DNA of 64,000 nucleotides from Clytia hemisphaerica (Eukaryota; Cnidaria; Hydrozoa; Leptothecata; Clytiidae), in the NCBI GenBank assembly GCA_902728285.1, contig CACVBU010001044.1:1133012-1197011 (forward strand), read 5' to 3'. Both the position numbers and the translations under genes were made by a program. The notes beneath the pieces are model-generated. The model ran no database searches. It saw nothing but the letters and a program-made list of their open reading frames with translations, and was not told the DNA's origin. Shown piece by piece: positions 42,455 through 54,130 of this stretch (within the stretch, counting starts at the first letter, position 1; every line of letters starts with the position of its first letter).

Positions 42455-43246
42455 ATGGCAAGTCTAATGAGGCCTTCTTTAATCAATCCTCTAAAGGTTG
42501 CAACAAGAAGTATTCAAACAAGTGCTCCTGTTGGCGTTACAAAGTCATTCAAAATTTACCGATGGGATCCAGAAAAGCCTGGTGACAAACCAAAGCTTCA
42601 AAACTATGATGTTGACATGGATAACTGTGGTCCCATGGTCCTTGATGCTCTTTTGAAGATCAAGAATGAGCAAGATCCTACTTTGACCTTTAGGAGATCT
42701 TGTCGAGAAGGAATCTGTGGTTCATGTGCAATGAACATCAATGGTACAAATACCCTTGCTTGTTTGTGTAAGATTGATACTTCTTCCAAGAAAAATGTCA
42801 AAATTTACCCATTACCTCACATGTATGTTGTCAAAGATTTGGTCCCTGACATGAGCAATTTTTATGAGCAGTACCGCTACATTGAGCCATACCTAAAGAG
42901 GGATACGCCCGCCCCTGATGGAAAAGAGCACATTCAATCGATCAAAGATCGTGCTAAGCTTGATGGTTTATATGAGTGTATCCTCTGTGCTTGCTGCTCT
43001 ACATCTTGCCCAAGTTATTGGTGGCACGGTGATAAATACCTTGGACCAGCCGTTTTGATGCAAGCATATAGATGGATGATTGACAGCCGTGATGAACATC
43101 AACAAGAAAGATTGGACAGATTGAACAACAAGTACTCAGTCTATAAATGTCACACAATCATGAATTGCACCAGAACTTGCCCTAAAGGACTAAATCCTGG
43201 TTTAGCAATTGGTGAGGTCAAGAAAATGATTGCACAAAGCAATTAA
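42455..43246 (+). CDS. SDHB: Succinate dehydrogenase iron-sulfur subunit, intronless
   Basis: A 263-residue, complete frame with good start context (ACTATGG). It is the electron-transfer subunit of complex II, on the matrix side of the inner membrane, carrying electrons from SDHA flavin to ubiquinone. Residues 1-24 look like a mitochondrial presequence. The 2Fe-2S ligands are C83, C88, C91, C103; 4Fe-4S C175, C178, C181, C242; 3Fe-4S C185, C232, C238. SYWW (187-190) supplies a quinone-site Trp. No key residue is missing. Many animals have introns here, so an ancient retrocopy or intron loss is possible. It has its own promoter, shared with SLF1. Confidence 0.97.
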   Translation: MASLMRPSLINPLKVATRSIQTSAPVGVTKSFKIYRWDPEKPGDKPKLQNYDVDMDNCGPMVLDALLKIKNEQDPTLTFRRSCREGICGSCAMNINGTNTLACLCKIDTSSKKNVKIYPLPHMYVVKDLVPDMSNFYEQYRYIEPYLKRDTPAPDGKEHIQSIKDRAKLDGLYECILCACCSTSCPSYWWHGDKYLGPAVLMQAYRWMIDSRDEHQQERLDRLNNKYSVYKCHTIMNCTRTCPKGLNPGLAIGEVKKMIAQSN

Positions 43247-43983
43247 ATTAAGAAAAGCCAACACTTGGGAACACTTGGATAATTTTTATTTTCAAACAGA
43301 CTGTTTTTATGTTATTTTGTGTATTAATATTAATAATTGTAATGAAAACACCACTTTGTGTATATCTTTTTTTTTCTCTAGCAGGTTGCTTGATACCACT
43401 ATCATAGCTTAACCACAGATGATCTACTGTATCGAACATTAGGAGTTTTTGTACCCTTGATCACAAGATCTTATGTTTTTTACACAGGTACTACCAAAAC
43501 ATGGTCTAATGTCAACACCGCCCGACACCCTTTTTTAAGAGATAGGAATAATATGAAGGTCAGAATCACTAGTTGGAAAAAAGTTTTCTTCTCTGACCAC
43601 TTAAAGCAAAAAATATATCTAAAAGTATATACTACTAAATCATGATAAAGAATTTAAATCGTTTTTAATGAATTTGAACAAGAACTGAACCAATCTTCCT
43701 ATTTCATTCTGTCCTCTTTGAAACTTATTCAAGAAGTCTAGCTAGGTACGTTCGAAAACATGACTGAAAGCAGTGCTGCTAGATGTTAGAAATCTGAAAT
43801 TCTAAAAAATCTAAAGTTTCTAACTGTGTTATTGTTAGTGGTCAGTTTTATTCTTTTTTTCAATATTTGAAGGTCTTACGAAAAGTCTAAAGAACTCAAT
43901 TTCAATCTGGATACCTTGTAGTGGGGTTTTTAAAAACAAAGTGTTAGATATATACAATTAAGCTACACGCATCACTGAAATGA

Positions 43984-44710
43984 CAGAAGCAGCCACCGAT
44001 CTAAAATTTGCAAATATCTGTTCTGATTTGCCAGCTGGAAGGATTTCGCTGAAATTAAGAACAGTTCCTCGTTTTCCAGGGGAGAAATTTTTACTTCAGA
44101 ACAGTTATATTTTTCCAGCTAGGAGGTAAAAAAACTCTCGGAACAGGTTCAAAATTACCAGGCGATTGATTTTAAGCGAGTTTAACTGCACTTCTACCAG
44201 GGCTGACAAAATCTTAAGAACAGATCGCTAAATTCCAGCTTGACATTAAAGGACTTTTGAAAACAGAAACCTAATTTCCAGCTAAAAGTCTAAATATCTG
44301 TGAGAACAGATCGAAAATTTCCAGATGTTCTACACAGATAGAGAATTTTCAGCTCCCACTCCTAGCAACCACATTCAGAAGGAGAAGAGCAGACTTTTGA
44401 CTTTTTTGAAATTTTCTTAGAACAGATAGGGAATTCTTAGACACCTCATTTTTTGGATATAAAACTATTTTTTCATAAGAAAAGATATCATATTTTTCCA
44501 GCTGGCCCCAATCTTAACATATTATATTTTTCCAGCTGGTCCCAATCCTCAGTAAAACAAACCATATTTTTTCAGCTGGTCCCAATCTTCAGTAGAACAG
44601 ACCACAGCAGACTTTTTTCTTTAGTTCGCTAAGAACAGACCGCCATATCCAGCTGGAATGTGCCTTCAGAACAGATATTTTGAAGTCCCCCTTCGGTGGA
44701 TGCTTTCGAA
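43984..44710. mobile_element. Solo, inverted copy of the 41029-41746 core
   Basis: Starts CAGAAGCAGCCACCGA, ends GGTGGATGCTTTCG, and is the reverse complement of 41029-41746 throughout, with its GACCTTTT outer TIRs absent. It lies ~740 bp downstream of SDHB. It shows the core moves separately from the outer MITE. Confidence 0.8.
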
Positions 44711-45599
44711 ATGGTTTTAGTCGAAAGGATAACAGGGATCCAGGCATATGGAACTTTTCGAGTTTTTCAGCGGATATGTAGATCAAACAAATTAGTTATG
44801 TAATTTCTAAATGATATAACATTTATAAGGAATTTTAAGCTTTTTTAAAACTTCTTCGAATATCCTGAACCTCTTTAGTGATTTAAATTTAAATGTTTAA
44901 ACTTATGAAATCTAACTTGACGTAAAAACTTTTCGCACTTTTCTTTTGAAGGTACTGATTCGCGTTTTTTCTTTTATTTCTTGATATCCACGATTGTAAT
45001 TCCAGAAATAACCACAGAGATCCAATGGTTCAATTCATTTTTGTCATTTATTTGGTAAAATGGAAAAGACTATGACTATGTATAATCTGCTCAAAAGATG
45101 CTTGTTTTTTATAAGCATAACGTTAAGCATATACAGGGTCAATTTTTTGTACTAAACAATGTTTCGCCATCTTCCCGGGGGTACTTAGGAAGTTTATCTC
45201 ATAAAAACAGTAAAAGTTGAAATTTGCCGGATACGCTTCGATTTATGGTGTAAATACCGAAAAATACCGTGTAATTTTTTACCAAAATACTGCACAGAAA
45301 AAAGTCTTAAATCACCCCATTAAAGTCAAAATTACGAAATATCAAATAACTGATTCCCTCAAAGGGTCATAAATTCTCGTAATTGTAATTTGGAAATTTG
45401 AAAAATGGGGGAAATAGCCGGTAAAAAGGGTGGTAAAAACGTCATTAAAGGGAAAAAATTTCCGAATAAATTCAGGTCTCTCTAGAAAAATGATTGAGAG
45501 AGGGTTTGACGAAACGATAAAAATATACGAAAAATCCGAAGTCTTAGGCTCAAGTGAAGCTTAGCTCGTATGCTTTTGGCGTTAATTGTTTGAAACTCT
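44711..45599. other. Intergenic, nothing recognised
   Basis: AT-rich sequence with no exon or clear repeat. The 5' end of the retrotransposon that follows is not sharply visible. Confidence 0.35.
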
Positions 45600-46020
45600 G
45601 GGCAGACGGTTAAAGATGGCGGAAGGTCACGCAGCGAAGAAAATCAGAATCCGGTAAACAGAAACCTACGAAGGAGGTGTTACTTCTGGACTAACGGAAA
45701 GAAGATTTATTCAAAAGTATCGTGCTTCATCCAAGTCAACGCCGTATCAAAAGTAATTTGCTATTCTTCTTTGCATACAAGAAATTTTCCGTCAAGAAGA
45801 GTCGTCAAGAAGGTCAAGGTGCTAGACAGGGTCGAAAAATCCCGAAGAAAAGACTACTGCAGTCAAGGTAGCCGGAGCGTGAGGGCGAACAAGTACCTCG
45901 AAGAAAAGACGCCTGTAGTCAAGGGTGCAGAAGATCAGTTGAAATAGACTGATTGGCTCGAATATATAGCCAGAGGAAAAATCCTCTGCAGCCAGGAGGT
46001 AGACGCGCCTCGCCGAACGA

Positions 46021-46866
46021 GTGAAGAGTCTAGATTACACCTTATTGACCTTTAAAAGCCCCACACTGCCAACGAGACCATGGGCAGATGGAGGCGCAAA
46101 GGATGAGTTGAGAATTTCCAACTCTCCTGAAGAAGAAAAATTGAACTTTACACACAATCGAGTGCCAATGTTCACCTTCAACACGATCAAGAAGGGGGAA
46201 CATTTCATTCTTCATTTAAAACCATACAAGCAGCAGATAAGGGGAACTCTAACAAACGAGCTGAAGACCGCTATTCCTGATTCGCAATCTGCACAAGAAA
46301 AAGGTTTTCAATGTCAATATTGCTCAAGAAGCTTTTCTACTAAAACTGGTCGAACAAATCATGAAAATGCCCACGCACGAAAAAATCGAGAAGAATCTCC
46401 TGCATTGGTGCCAACCGCAGAAGTTACGTCAATTAATGTTGAACGAAACCTGACGTCACATACTCCAATCGAACAAGAAGAAGTCCCTGTCTGGGGCAAG
46501 CTGTCGAAGCAAGATCTCTGTCAAATTGCTGATTCGATGTACGAAGAAATCGTGTACTTTCGTAAAAATCTATTCCTTGTACCATCTGGAAAAGCGGGGA
46601 AAGACTACATAGAAGAAATGACGAGACTGATCAACTTCTGGAACAATCAATCTGATGATTTCTCAGCATCATCAATGAAACTCCTGATGTGTATGCCATC
46701 AATACTCCTCCAAAAGACTCACGCACGATCCAAAGCTAGAGAACACTCAGAAACGCTAGCTAGGAGATTGAACATCTGGAAAGAAGGAGACTTTGATAAA
46801 TTGTTGAGGGAAACAAGAGAAATACAGAAACGTCTTCCCCGAGTTGACGCTTTAGAAAAAATTTAA
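46021..46866 (+). pseudogene. Retrotransposon ORF, N-terminal part with C2H2 finger
   Basis: A 281-codon frame. CQYC...H...H zinc finger at 46306-46380 (FQCQYCSRSFSTKTGR), likely for target-DNA recognition. There is no ATG start near the 5' end, so the start is unresolved. The frame stops at 46864-46866, right after an A-run; the next frame continues the protein, indicating a one-base slip. Confidence 0.75.
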
Positions 46867-46910
46867 AGACTAAAGACAAAAACAAGCCAATCACACTCTT
46901 CACGAAGCAC

Positions 46911-48884
46911 ATGTTAAAGGGCAACATCTCCGCGGCAATTAGAACTCTTGAAGATACAGCTTCAAGTGGTGTCCTGCAACCAACTGGGGATGTAATAAAC
47001 ACTCTTAAATCGCTTCATCCAAATGCAAACGAACACACCGACGATCGTATCATCTCGAAGAAAGAAGTAGTTCCAGTTGACCCAATCATCTTTGAGTCCA
47101 TTGATGGGACAATGATTCGAGAGGCAGCCATTAAGACGAAGGGTGCTGCTGGACCATCAGGGCAAGATGCTGACCAATGGAGACGTATCCTTGCCTCCAA
47201 GAACTATGGCAAATACAGCTCTGATTTGAGGGAAGCAATGGCACGCATGCTGAAAATCTTATGCCGACAAGAAGTTGATGTTAAAAGACGATCAATTGAA
47301 GCTGTACTTGCTTGTAGATTGATACCTCTAGACAAAAACCCAGGGGTACGACCAATTGGAATTGGAGAAGTGATGAGACGTATCTTCGGCAAAGTTCTGA
47401 TCAACACCATCAAGCCAGATATCCTTAAAGCAACTGGTAGTGTTCAAGTGTGCGCTGGACAGCAGGCTGGCTGTGAAGCGGCAGTTCACGCAATCAACCA
47501 ACTATTCCAAGAAGATGAGACAGACGGAGTGATACTAGTGGATGCAGCGAATGCTTTCAACAGCATTAACAGAAGATCACTGCTCCACAACATCAAAATA
47601 TTGTGTCCAGCTATGGCTCAATATATTCACAACTGCTACCACCGCCCATCAAGACTTTTCCTAATGGGAGGAAAGGAGATTGCATCGCAAGAAGGTACCA
47701 CACAAGGTGACCCTACAGCAATGCCAGCATATGCAATTGGATTAATGCCACTGCTTGAGATCCTCCAAGAAGATTTGCTGACACAAGGAGTTAAAAATGC
47801 TGCATATGCTGACGACCTCGCTGGTACTGGGAAGCTTCAAGCCCTGAAGAAGTGGTGGGATGACGTCAATGACTTAGGACCTCTCCTAGGTTACAACGCA
47901 AAAGCTTCCAAGTCGTATTTGATAGTGAAGGAGGAGAAGCTCGAAGAAGCAAATGTGCTATTCAAAGACACAGGAATCAACATCACGGTTGATGGACACA
48001 AATATCTTGGTGGTTTCATTGGTCAAGAGGGTGGCCAACAGGAATATGTAAAGAAATTGATAGAAAAATGGCAAGCTGAGCTCCAAACACTGAGTGATAT
48101 CGCAAGATCAGAACCACACCTCGCCTACTGTGCATTCGTTGGTGGGTATGTTAGCAAGTTCACCTACTACCTACGTGTGATGCCCGGAATTGAGGAATAT
48201 CTGAAGCCCCTCGATGAAGTTATTGACAAACATTTCATTCCTTCAATTACTGAAAACCATCACTGCAGCACCGAAGAAAGACTACTCTTGTCACTACCGG
48301 TGCGTATGGGAGGGTTGGCCATACCCATCTTATCATCTCTGGCGAAGGAAGAATTTCAAAACTCCAGAGAACTTACAATGAAGTTCTCCCAAGACATCAT
48401 CGAACAGAAACCAGTGTACGAAGTTGACAACAGGGCAGCAAAGTCTGAGATCAAGAGAAAACGGAAAGAAGGAAGAACAATCATCCTCGAAAATCTCCGC
48501 AGAGAAATGACACGTCAAGAGCTGAAAGCGAACGATCTTGCTCAAGCAAAAGGTGCATCCAATTGGTTGACCACTGTACCCCTGAAATCTGAAAATTTCA
48601 ACCTATCAAAAAGAGAGTTCTTCGACGCAATTGCCGTCCGATACAGATGGAACATGAAGCACCTACCATCGACATGTGCATGTGGCAAGTCGTTCTCTGT
48701 TGAGCATGCACTTTCCTGCCCTAAAGGAGGGTTCATCTACCAACGGCACAACACTTTGAGGGATACAATTGCTCAAATATTGAATCAAGTGACACATGAT
48801 GTCGCTATCGAACCAATGTTGGAGCCGATCACTGGCGAACGCTTAAACAAAGGTGCGATCACGACTGACAAACGCGAGAGCTGA
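46911..48884 (+). pseudogene. Retrotransposon reverse transcriptase region
   Basis: RT motifs in order: VRPIGIGE (motif 1/2), ILVDAANAFNSIN (motif A, ~47530), GTTQGDPTAMPAYA (motif B), and YADD (47804-47815, motif C). The C-terminal CACGKSFSVEHALSC at about 48673-48717 is the CCHC knuckle seen before RLE domains. The catalytic aspartates are intact. The frame ends early at 48884 through a +1 shift in an A-run. Confidence 0.88.
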
Positions 48885-49210
48885 CATCAGTGCTGGAGGC
48901 TTTTGGGTTCGTGGACAACGAGCATTTTTTTGATGTAAAGGTATTCAACGCCTATGCTCTGAGATACACAGCCCAAAGTCTCAAAAGCGCTTTTGCGTCA
49001 AACGAACGGGAAAAAAAGAGAAACTACAACGAACGAATTATCAAAGTTGATCATGGATCATTCACTCCGTTGATATTTTCCATGAATGGTGGAATGGGTG
49101 TAGAGGCTGAGCACTTCTTTGGAGCGCTAGCTAATCTACTAGCTGATAAGACAGATTCTCACGCGTCTCAAACCAAAAATTGGATCAGAACAAAATTTCG
49201 TTTGCTTTAA
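48875..49210 (+). pseudogene. Retrotransposon restriction-like endonuclease end
   Basis: In the shifted frame: ARADISAGGFWVRG, then FFDVKVFNAYALRY (D...DVK catalytic pattern), then HGSFTPLIFSMNGGMGVEAE. It stops with TAA at 49208. The frame differs by one base from the RT region because of an AAA run near 48870. Confidence 0.8.
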
Positions 49211-49630
49211 CGAGATCCGTCGTAACATGTATTCGCGGCACACGAAACACTAAAACCAAACCTTAGGTTTGATGAGATTGACTTATTAAATAATAATATT
49301 TTGAAATGTTAGCTTTTCATAGATTTTAGTACTTAATATTTTCACCGTATTGACCATTGCTTTTGTTTATGCTTTTGAGTTTGGCATGACCCGCTAGGTT
49401 GTGCTATTTCGATAGTTTTTCGATTCAGTTTTCAGTTTTGTTTGTGTCGTGATTTCAATTTTTTTTTCTTTATTTAACTTTGAATTTCCTAGCTCTACGT
49501 ATTTTAAGCAATTTATATATTGTAACGTTTTAATTTAATATTTAATTACTATATTCTTGAAAAAAAAAAAAAAAAAAAATTGTTTGAATAAGAGGCAAGT
49601 GATGTTCGTGACGTAATTTATGAAAAGGTC

Positions 49631-49890
49631 TACACGTTTTTTTTTTAAGAAACACACTTTTAAGAAATATGAGGCTCAGTCAGAATGCCTGAAAACTAAG
49701 AAACATGCTGAGGCTGAGAATGAGAAAATAACATTTTTTAATTCCTTTTTTTAAGAACCTTCCAATCCAGCCTTCCAGAGGCTGATTATGTCAAAAAGTT
49801 TAGAAACATTTGATTTAAGGCTCAAAAGGCCGATTTCTTAAGAAACATTGAGGCTGCTTGGTAAAACTAGTTTCTTAAAAAAAACGTGTA
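49631..49890. mobile_element. 260-bp TA-flanked MITE
   Basis: TIR CACGTTTTTTTTTAAGAAAC at the left, mirrored GTTTCTTAAAAAAAACGTG at the right; TA on both sides (49631-49632, 49889-49890). Inside are several AAGAAAC(A/T)T...GAGGCT repeats. Confidence 0.75.
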
Positions 49891-51019
49891 TTGAGATTTC
49901 CATAGCAATCCTCTTATCACCATTGTAGGAAAAAGTCTCACCGGTGCAGTACGACAGGGGTGTATCAACCAATACAAGATCTGCTGACATTCTCTTGTAA
50001 GTTTGTGTTCCATTATAATATGGTTGCGTGTAAGGAGTTTACGACCCAGATTGTCTCCTAACGGGCACAAGTTTGCTGGATGAGTTATCTTGTCCAAAAG
50101 TGCTGAAAGGGACTGTTGGCTGCTAAATACTGTTTGGTAAGTCCAAAGGGCCCCAAAGGAGCTGATGGAATTTCGCTTCGATGAGCAAGATGCCAGGGGG
50201 GGGGTTGTACAAGAAGGTTCGCGAGATGACGACGGGTATAAATCCAAGCCAATGTATGAAAATCGACCCTTAGAGAGACTGGATTTCGAAAATGTTGTCT
50301 ATTTTTGCCACACTTAGAGAGACTATTCCCACAAAATTACATCCAAATTTTAGTCTAGAATTTCAAGAATTTATGACCCTTCGAGGGAGTCGATTTTTGA
50401 CTTCTATAACTTACTCTCAAGTCAATTTGCTTTTTGATGATTTCTGTACCCCTTTGAGGGACTTTCGAGGGTGTGAAAAAGTCACCCTTATGGCTCGCAC
50501 ATTTTGCCTCAGAACTTTTCCAGGGGGTCTAAACGACTGATCTTAGTTCTACTCTCACTTCAAGACATGAAAATGATTTTTTCCAAGGTTTTTGTTTGAA
50601 AATTTTGCTTTTTTCCATGAATATCTAAACATTACCAAGAAATTTGTTGAAAAGGTTCGTCCACCCCACTGTATAAAAATCTTATGGAAAACAGCACAAT
50701 GATACCGGACGAACTTTAGATCAAAATGTCGAGTACAAAGATTGCAATGTTATTTATTATTGTACTGAAGTAGTATTATTGTACTATTGTACTGATGATA
50801 TGTAGCAAGAGTTATAGTGGTCAACGTTTTCAATAGACTTCGTCATAGTATAGATTTTAAAAGCAAACTCCAGACAATTCCATGCTGATTAAGACGAGTT
50901 AATCCCAACCCCTTCTATAATTTCATTTATAGTGTATTTAAATTATATGAGTGTCGATATAAAAAACAAATCGTTTAGACTATTAGTTAACTTTATATGA
51001 TTGAGATACTAAGAAAAAT
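49891..51019. other. Intergenic, nothing recognised
   Basis: No exon-like frame with splice sites. The ORF antisense at 49867-50247 covers a MITE edge and has no recognisable content. Confidence 0.35.
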
Positions 51020-51024
51020 GTGTC

Positions 51025-51200
51025 AACTTGTTTTGGTGGTGGTTTGAAATTTTGAGGTAAAAGCAGTTTAAACACCTGTGTTTTTGTTGAAAAAACAGGA
51101 CGCGATGCGAGAGAGTCGAAATAAGCTTGCTTTGGTGGTGGTTTGAAAATTTGAGGTAAAAGCAGTTTCAACACCTATGTTTTTGTTGAAAAAACAGAAA
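51025..51200. repeat. Two-copy ~99-bp tandem repeat
   Basis: TTTGGTGGTGGTTTGAAA...TGTTGAAAAAACAG occurs at about 51032 and again at about 51130 with a few differences. Located ~530 bp upstream of the GPCR start. Confidence 0.75.
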
Positions 51201-51725
51201 ACAAGAGAGGAAGTATTAACATTGTTGTCGCGAAATCTAATTGAGAACCCAGTGGTGACCAAACTGACTACTGTACTGATTATAATAGACATCTACGATA
51301 TCAAACATCACGCAACTTTAGTGAACGGCATGAAACGGACATACCCCGGACACACATAGTTATAAATTATATAGCAAAATAATAGAGATAGTTTGAGAAA
51401 TAAAACATTGTTGCAAAAATAGTTAAAGTGGTAGATGCGGTAGCAAATCGGATGCAAAAATATAAATTGCGCTAAAATTAGGTATACCAGCTCAAAAAAA
51501 CATATACGAATAATTTTGATAAAGAGAAAGGTATATTGTTGATAATTTTGTCGAAAGGTGCTGTTATTATAACATAGAGTTCAAATTGCATGCAAATTTA
51601 ACACTGGTGAACTCTTAAGAGGAATAATATATATCTTTCTCTTCTATATCAAATCAGAAAAGAAAAACTTTTCAACTTCATCTCATTCAGGAGAACAAAT
51701 TTTGTTAAAAGACAGCAGCAAAAAG

Positions 51726-52664
51726 ATGGCAGATGTTTTAATGAACAATCTGATGTTATCAGTCTACTCCATTCTGTTCTGCCTCGGAGTATCCGGTAAT
51801 CTACTGGTCATAACATATTACGGAATACACAAACGCCGGAACATGACAGCGCACAATGTATTTAAAATCCAATTAGCGATCACTGATATATTGGTTTGTA
51901 TCGTGGTTCCTTTGCATATGTATGAAGACTACGTCTTGAAAAGACATATTGAAAACCGGATTTACCGGTTCGCAACTGTTTTCCCGATGTATGTTGCCGT
52001 TACCGTATCAGCGTTGATTCTATGCGGAATGTCATATGAACGGTATCGGAAGATAACGGAACCATTTGCTAAACCGTGGTCTAAGAGTCGTGTCTGTTGG
52101 ATTTGTTTCGGATTTTGGATTTCGTGTTCACCTTTTGCTGTCGAGGGCATTTTGGAGATAATCAACCCTCAAATGTTAACCGATCGGGTTTTATTCGGTT
52201 TCCATATAGTATTGCTGTTATTTGAATGCATTATCCCGATCAGGTTTATGTTATGGTGTTACCAGCGAATCCGATTTCATCTTGAGGAGAGGTCAATTTG
52301 GATGTGTGACAACCATATAAGACAAAAACAAAACAAAATTGCACTGGAAACATTGAAACGCCTCGTCCTCGTTTTCGCTGTATGTGTCACGCCCGGGCGT
52401 CTGATGAGTGTCACTTTAAACGCCATTGGATGGGCGGTGGGTGGAAATAAACGAAACAGAGCTTTGATTTATGCCATTCAAATAGCTACATTCCTGTTTT
52501 ACATCAATAATGCTGTGAATTGTTTGATTTACGTGTCGCAAGATCATAAGTTTAGGAAATGGTTGTTGTGCCGTGGTACTAAAGCTAAAAGAAAATTTAC
52601 ACGATTTCGAAGAGTTATAGTCTACGGTAAAAATGATAATGACCAAAACGAACAATTTATCTGA
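51726..52664 (+). CDS. Class A (rhodopsin-like) GPCR, intronless
   Basis: 312 residues from ATG 51726. Seven hydrophobic segments. Landmarks: GN25 in TM1, LAITD54 in TM2, ERY105-107 (for DRY) after TM3, W131 and P136 in TM4, P171 in TM5, CVTP220-223 (for CWxP) in TM6, NCLIY265-269 (for NPxxY) in TM7, then helix 8 with F276. The usual Cys at the top of TM3 is missing, so the conserved extracellular disulfide is absent. The N-terminus is only ~10 residues. Ligand unknown; the divergent motifs fit lineage-expanded invertebrate receptors. The true start is the ATG, not the upstream TTG. Confidence 0.88.
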   Translation: MADVLMNNLMLSVYSILFCLGVSGNLLVITYYGIHKRRNMTAHNVFKIQLAITDILVCIVVPLHMYEDYVLKRHIENRIYRFATVFPMYVAVTVSALILCGMSYERYRKITEPFAKPWSKSRVCWICFGFWISCSPFAVEGILEIINPQMLTDRVLFGFHIVLLLFECIIPIRFMLWCYQRIRFHLEERSIWMCDNHIRQKQNKIALETLKRLVLVFAVCVTPGRLMSVTLNAIGWAVGGNKRNRALIYAIQIATFLFYINNAVNCLIYVSQDHKFRKWLLCRGTKAKRKFTRFRRVIVYGKNDNDQNEQFI

Positions 52665-53096
52665 TTCACTACCTAATTTACACAGACTTAAAATTTGAAA
52701 ATTTTAAAAAGGTGATTTAGATTATAGTTATTCAAGACTTTCGAAGTAGCCTGGATATGGAAGATGTAAAACATTCTTTGATTTTTCAACGTCGAAACCA
52801 AAATGCAGCCTTTGTCAACTCAATGATTTCAAACCCTGAGTTTCGGTAAGATACGTCAAGTTAAAAAATCGTAGGTACTTTTGCTGTCCAGGCTACTCTC
52901 AATGGTAAATGTATCTTTGAATGCTCCCAAAATTAAAATCATATTTCGAAAAAGGTAACAAATATATTATAAATTTCGTTAATTTCGCGAGGCATAGATT
53001 CTTCAAACTAAACGATAATAAGGCAAAAATAGTTATTTGTATATAAAAAAATTGAATTATACTTAGTATGATAAATTGTAATTATAAATCAAGTAT

Positions 53097-53776
53097 TAGT
53101 AGAGGGCATTTTGTAAAATCGCTCGACTGTTTTATTAGAAGCACTTGTTATACATTTTTGGAAAGCTAAGGGGTAGGGGAATCGAAATTACTATGTTTCC
53201 AATTTTTTTTCGGACACTTTGGTGTGATTTTCGGACAAATATGACGGTCTCAGGCAAAAATCATAGGGTTAAAAATTAATGAAAATTTTAGCTCGAGAAA
53301 ACGGAGACCTGTTGTATATTTTTGGAAAGCTCTCAAAAAATTAGGATTAGAGATATATTGCAAGTATAGGTGATTTCAGTACGTAACTCGAGATATTGAG
53401 CTTCAAAAAGCGCAAAAACTGGACAAAATAGCTGTTTCTGGCCGAAAACACGGTTTTCAAGGGTTAATATCTCGAGTTAGGTACAGAAATCACCTATACT
53501 TGCAATATATCTCTAATCTTAATTTTTTGAGAGCTTTCCAAAAATATACAACAGGTCTTCGTTTTCTCGAGCTAAAATTTTGATTAATTTTTAACCCTGT
53601 GATTTTTGCCTGAGACCGTCATATTTGTCCGAAAATCACACCAAAGTGTCCGAAAAAAAATTGGAAACATAGTAATTTCGATTCCCCTACCCCTTAGCTT
53701 TCCAAAAATGTATAACAAGTGCTTCTAACAAAACAGTCAAGCGATTCCAAAAAATCGAACAAAATTCCCCCTACTA
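53097..53776. mobile_element. 680-bp hairpin element, copy B
   Basis: TAGTAGAGGG... to ...CCCCCTACTA; arms mirror each other with the turn near 53440. TSD TAT on both sides (53094-53096, 53777-53779). Same family as 21062-21759, with the left end slightly diverged (GAGGG for GGGGG). Confidence 0.9.
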
Positions 53777-54130
53777 TATATAGTTTAAAAAATCATTTGC
53801 TAACCCTATTGTCATATATCCTATTGTCAAAAAAAGTGTCCTTTTTCAATGTCACATACTAAATCTCTTTGTGGAAGTATTTTATATGAATGTTCTTTAA
53901 TTAAAAGCATCGTGTTGTTACCTAAAAAGGAGTTTTAAACCCATAGGAAACCTCTGTACCAAATTTCAGTAATATTTGATTATTTCAGGGTTTGGGCCGT
54001 TAGCTTATTCTACCATACTAGTTTACCTAGAAAAGCTTACCGACAACCATTATGGTCATTATGAGAAAGATTCAAAAGTCGAAACACAAAAGCCAACCAA
54101 AATTAAAAACAAACCAAACAAAAACTCTTA

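Larger units (their letters stand above)
45600..49579 (+). mobile_element. RLE-type non-LTR retrotransposon, nearly full length
   Basis: One long coding region broken by two frameshifts: C2H2 zinc finger, reverse transcriptase, CCHC knuckle, then a PD-(D/E)XK endonuclease. It ends in a 3' UTR and a ~19-bp poly(A) (about 49561-49579). The domain order is that of R2/NeSL-like elements, which use a restriction-like endonuclease in place of an APE. The 5' end is only estimated; no TSD found. Confidence 0.8.
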
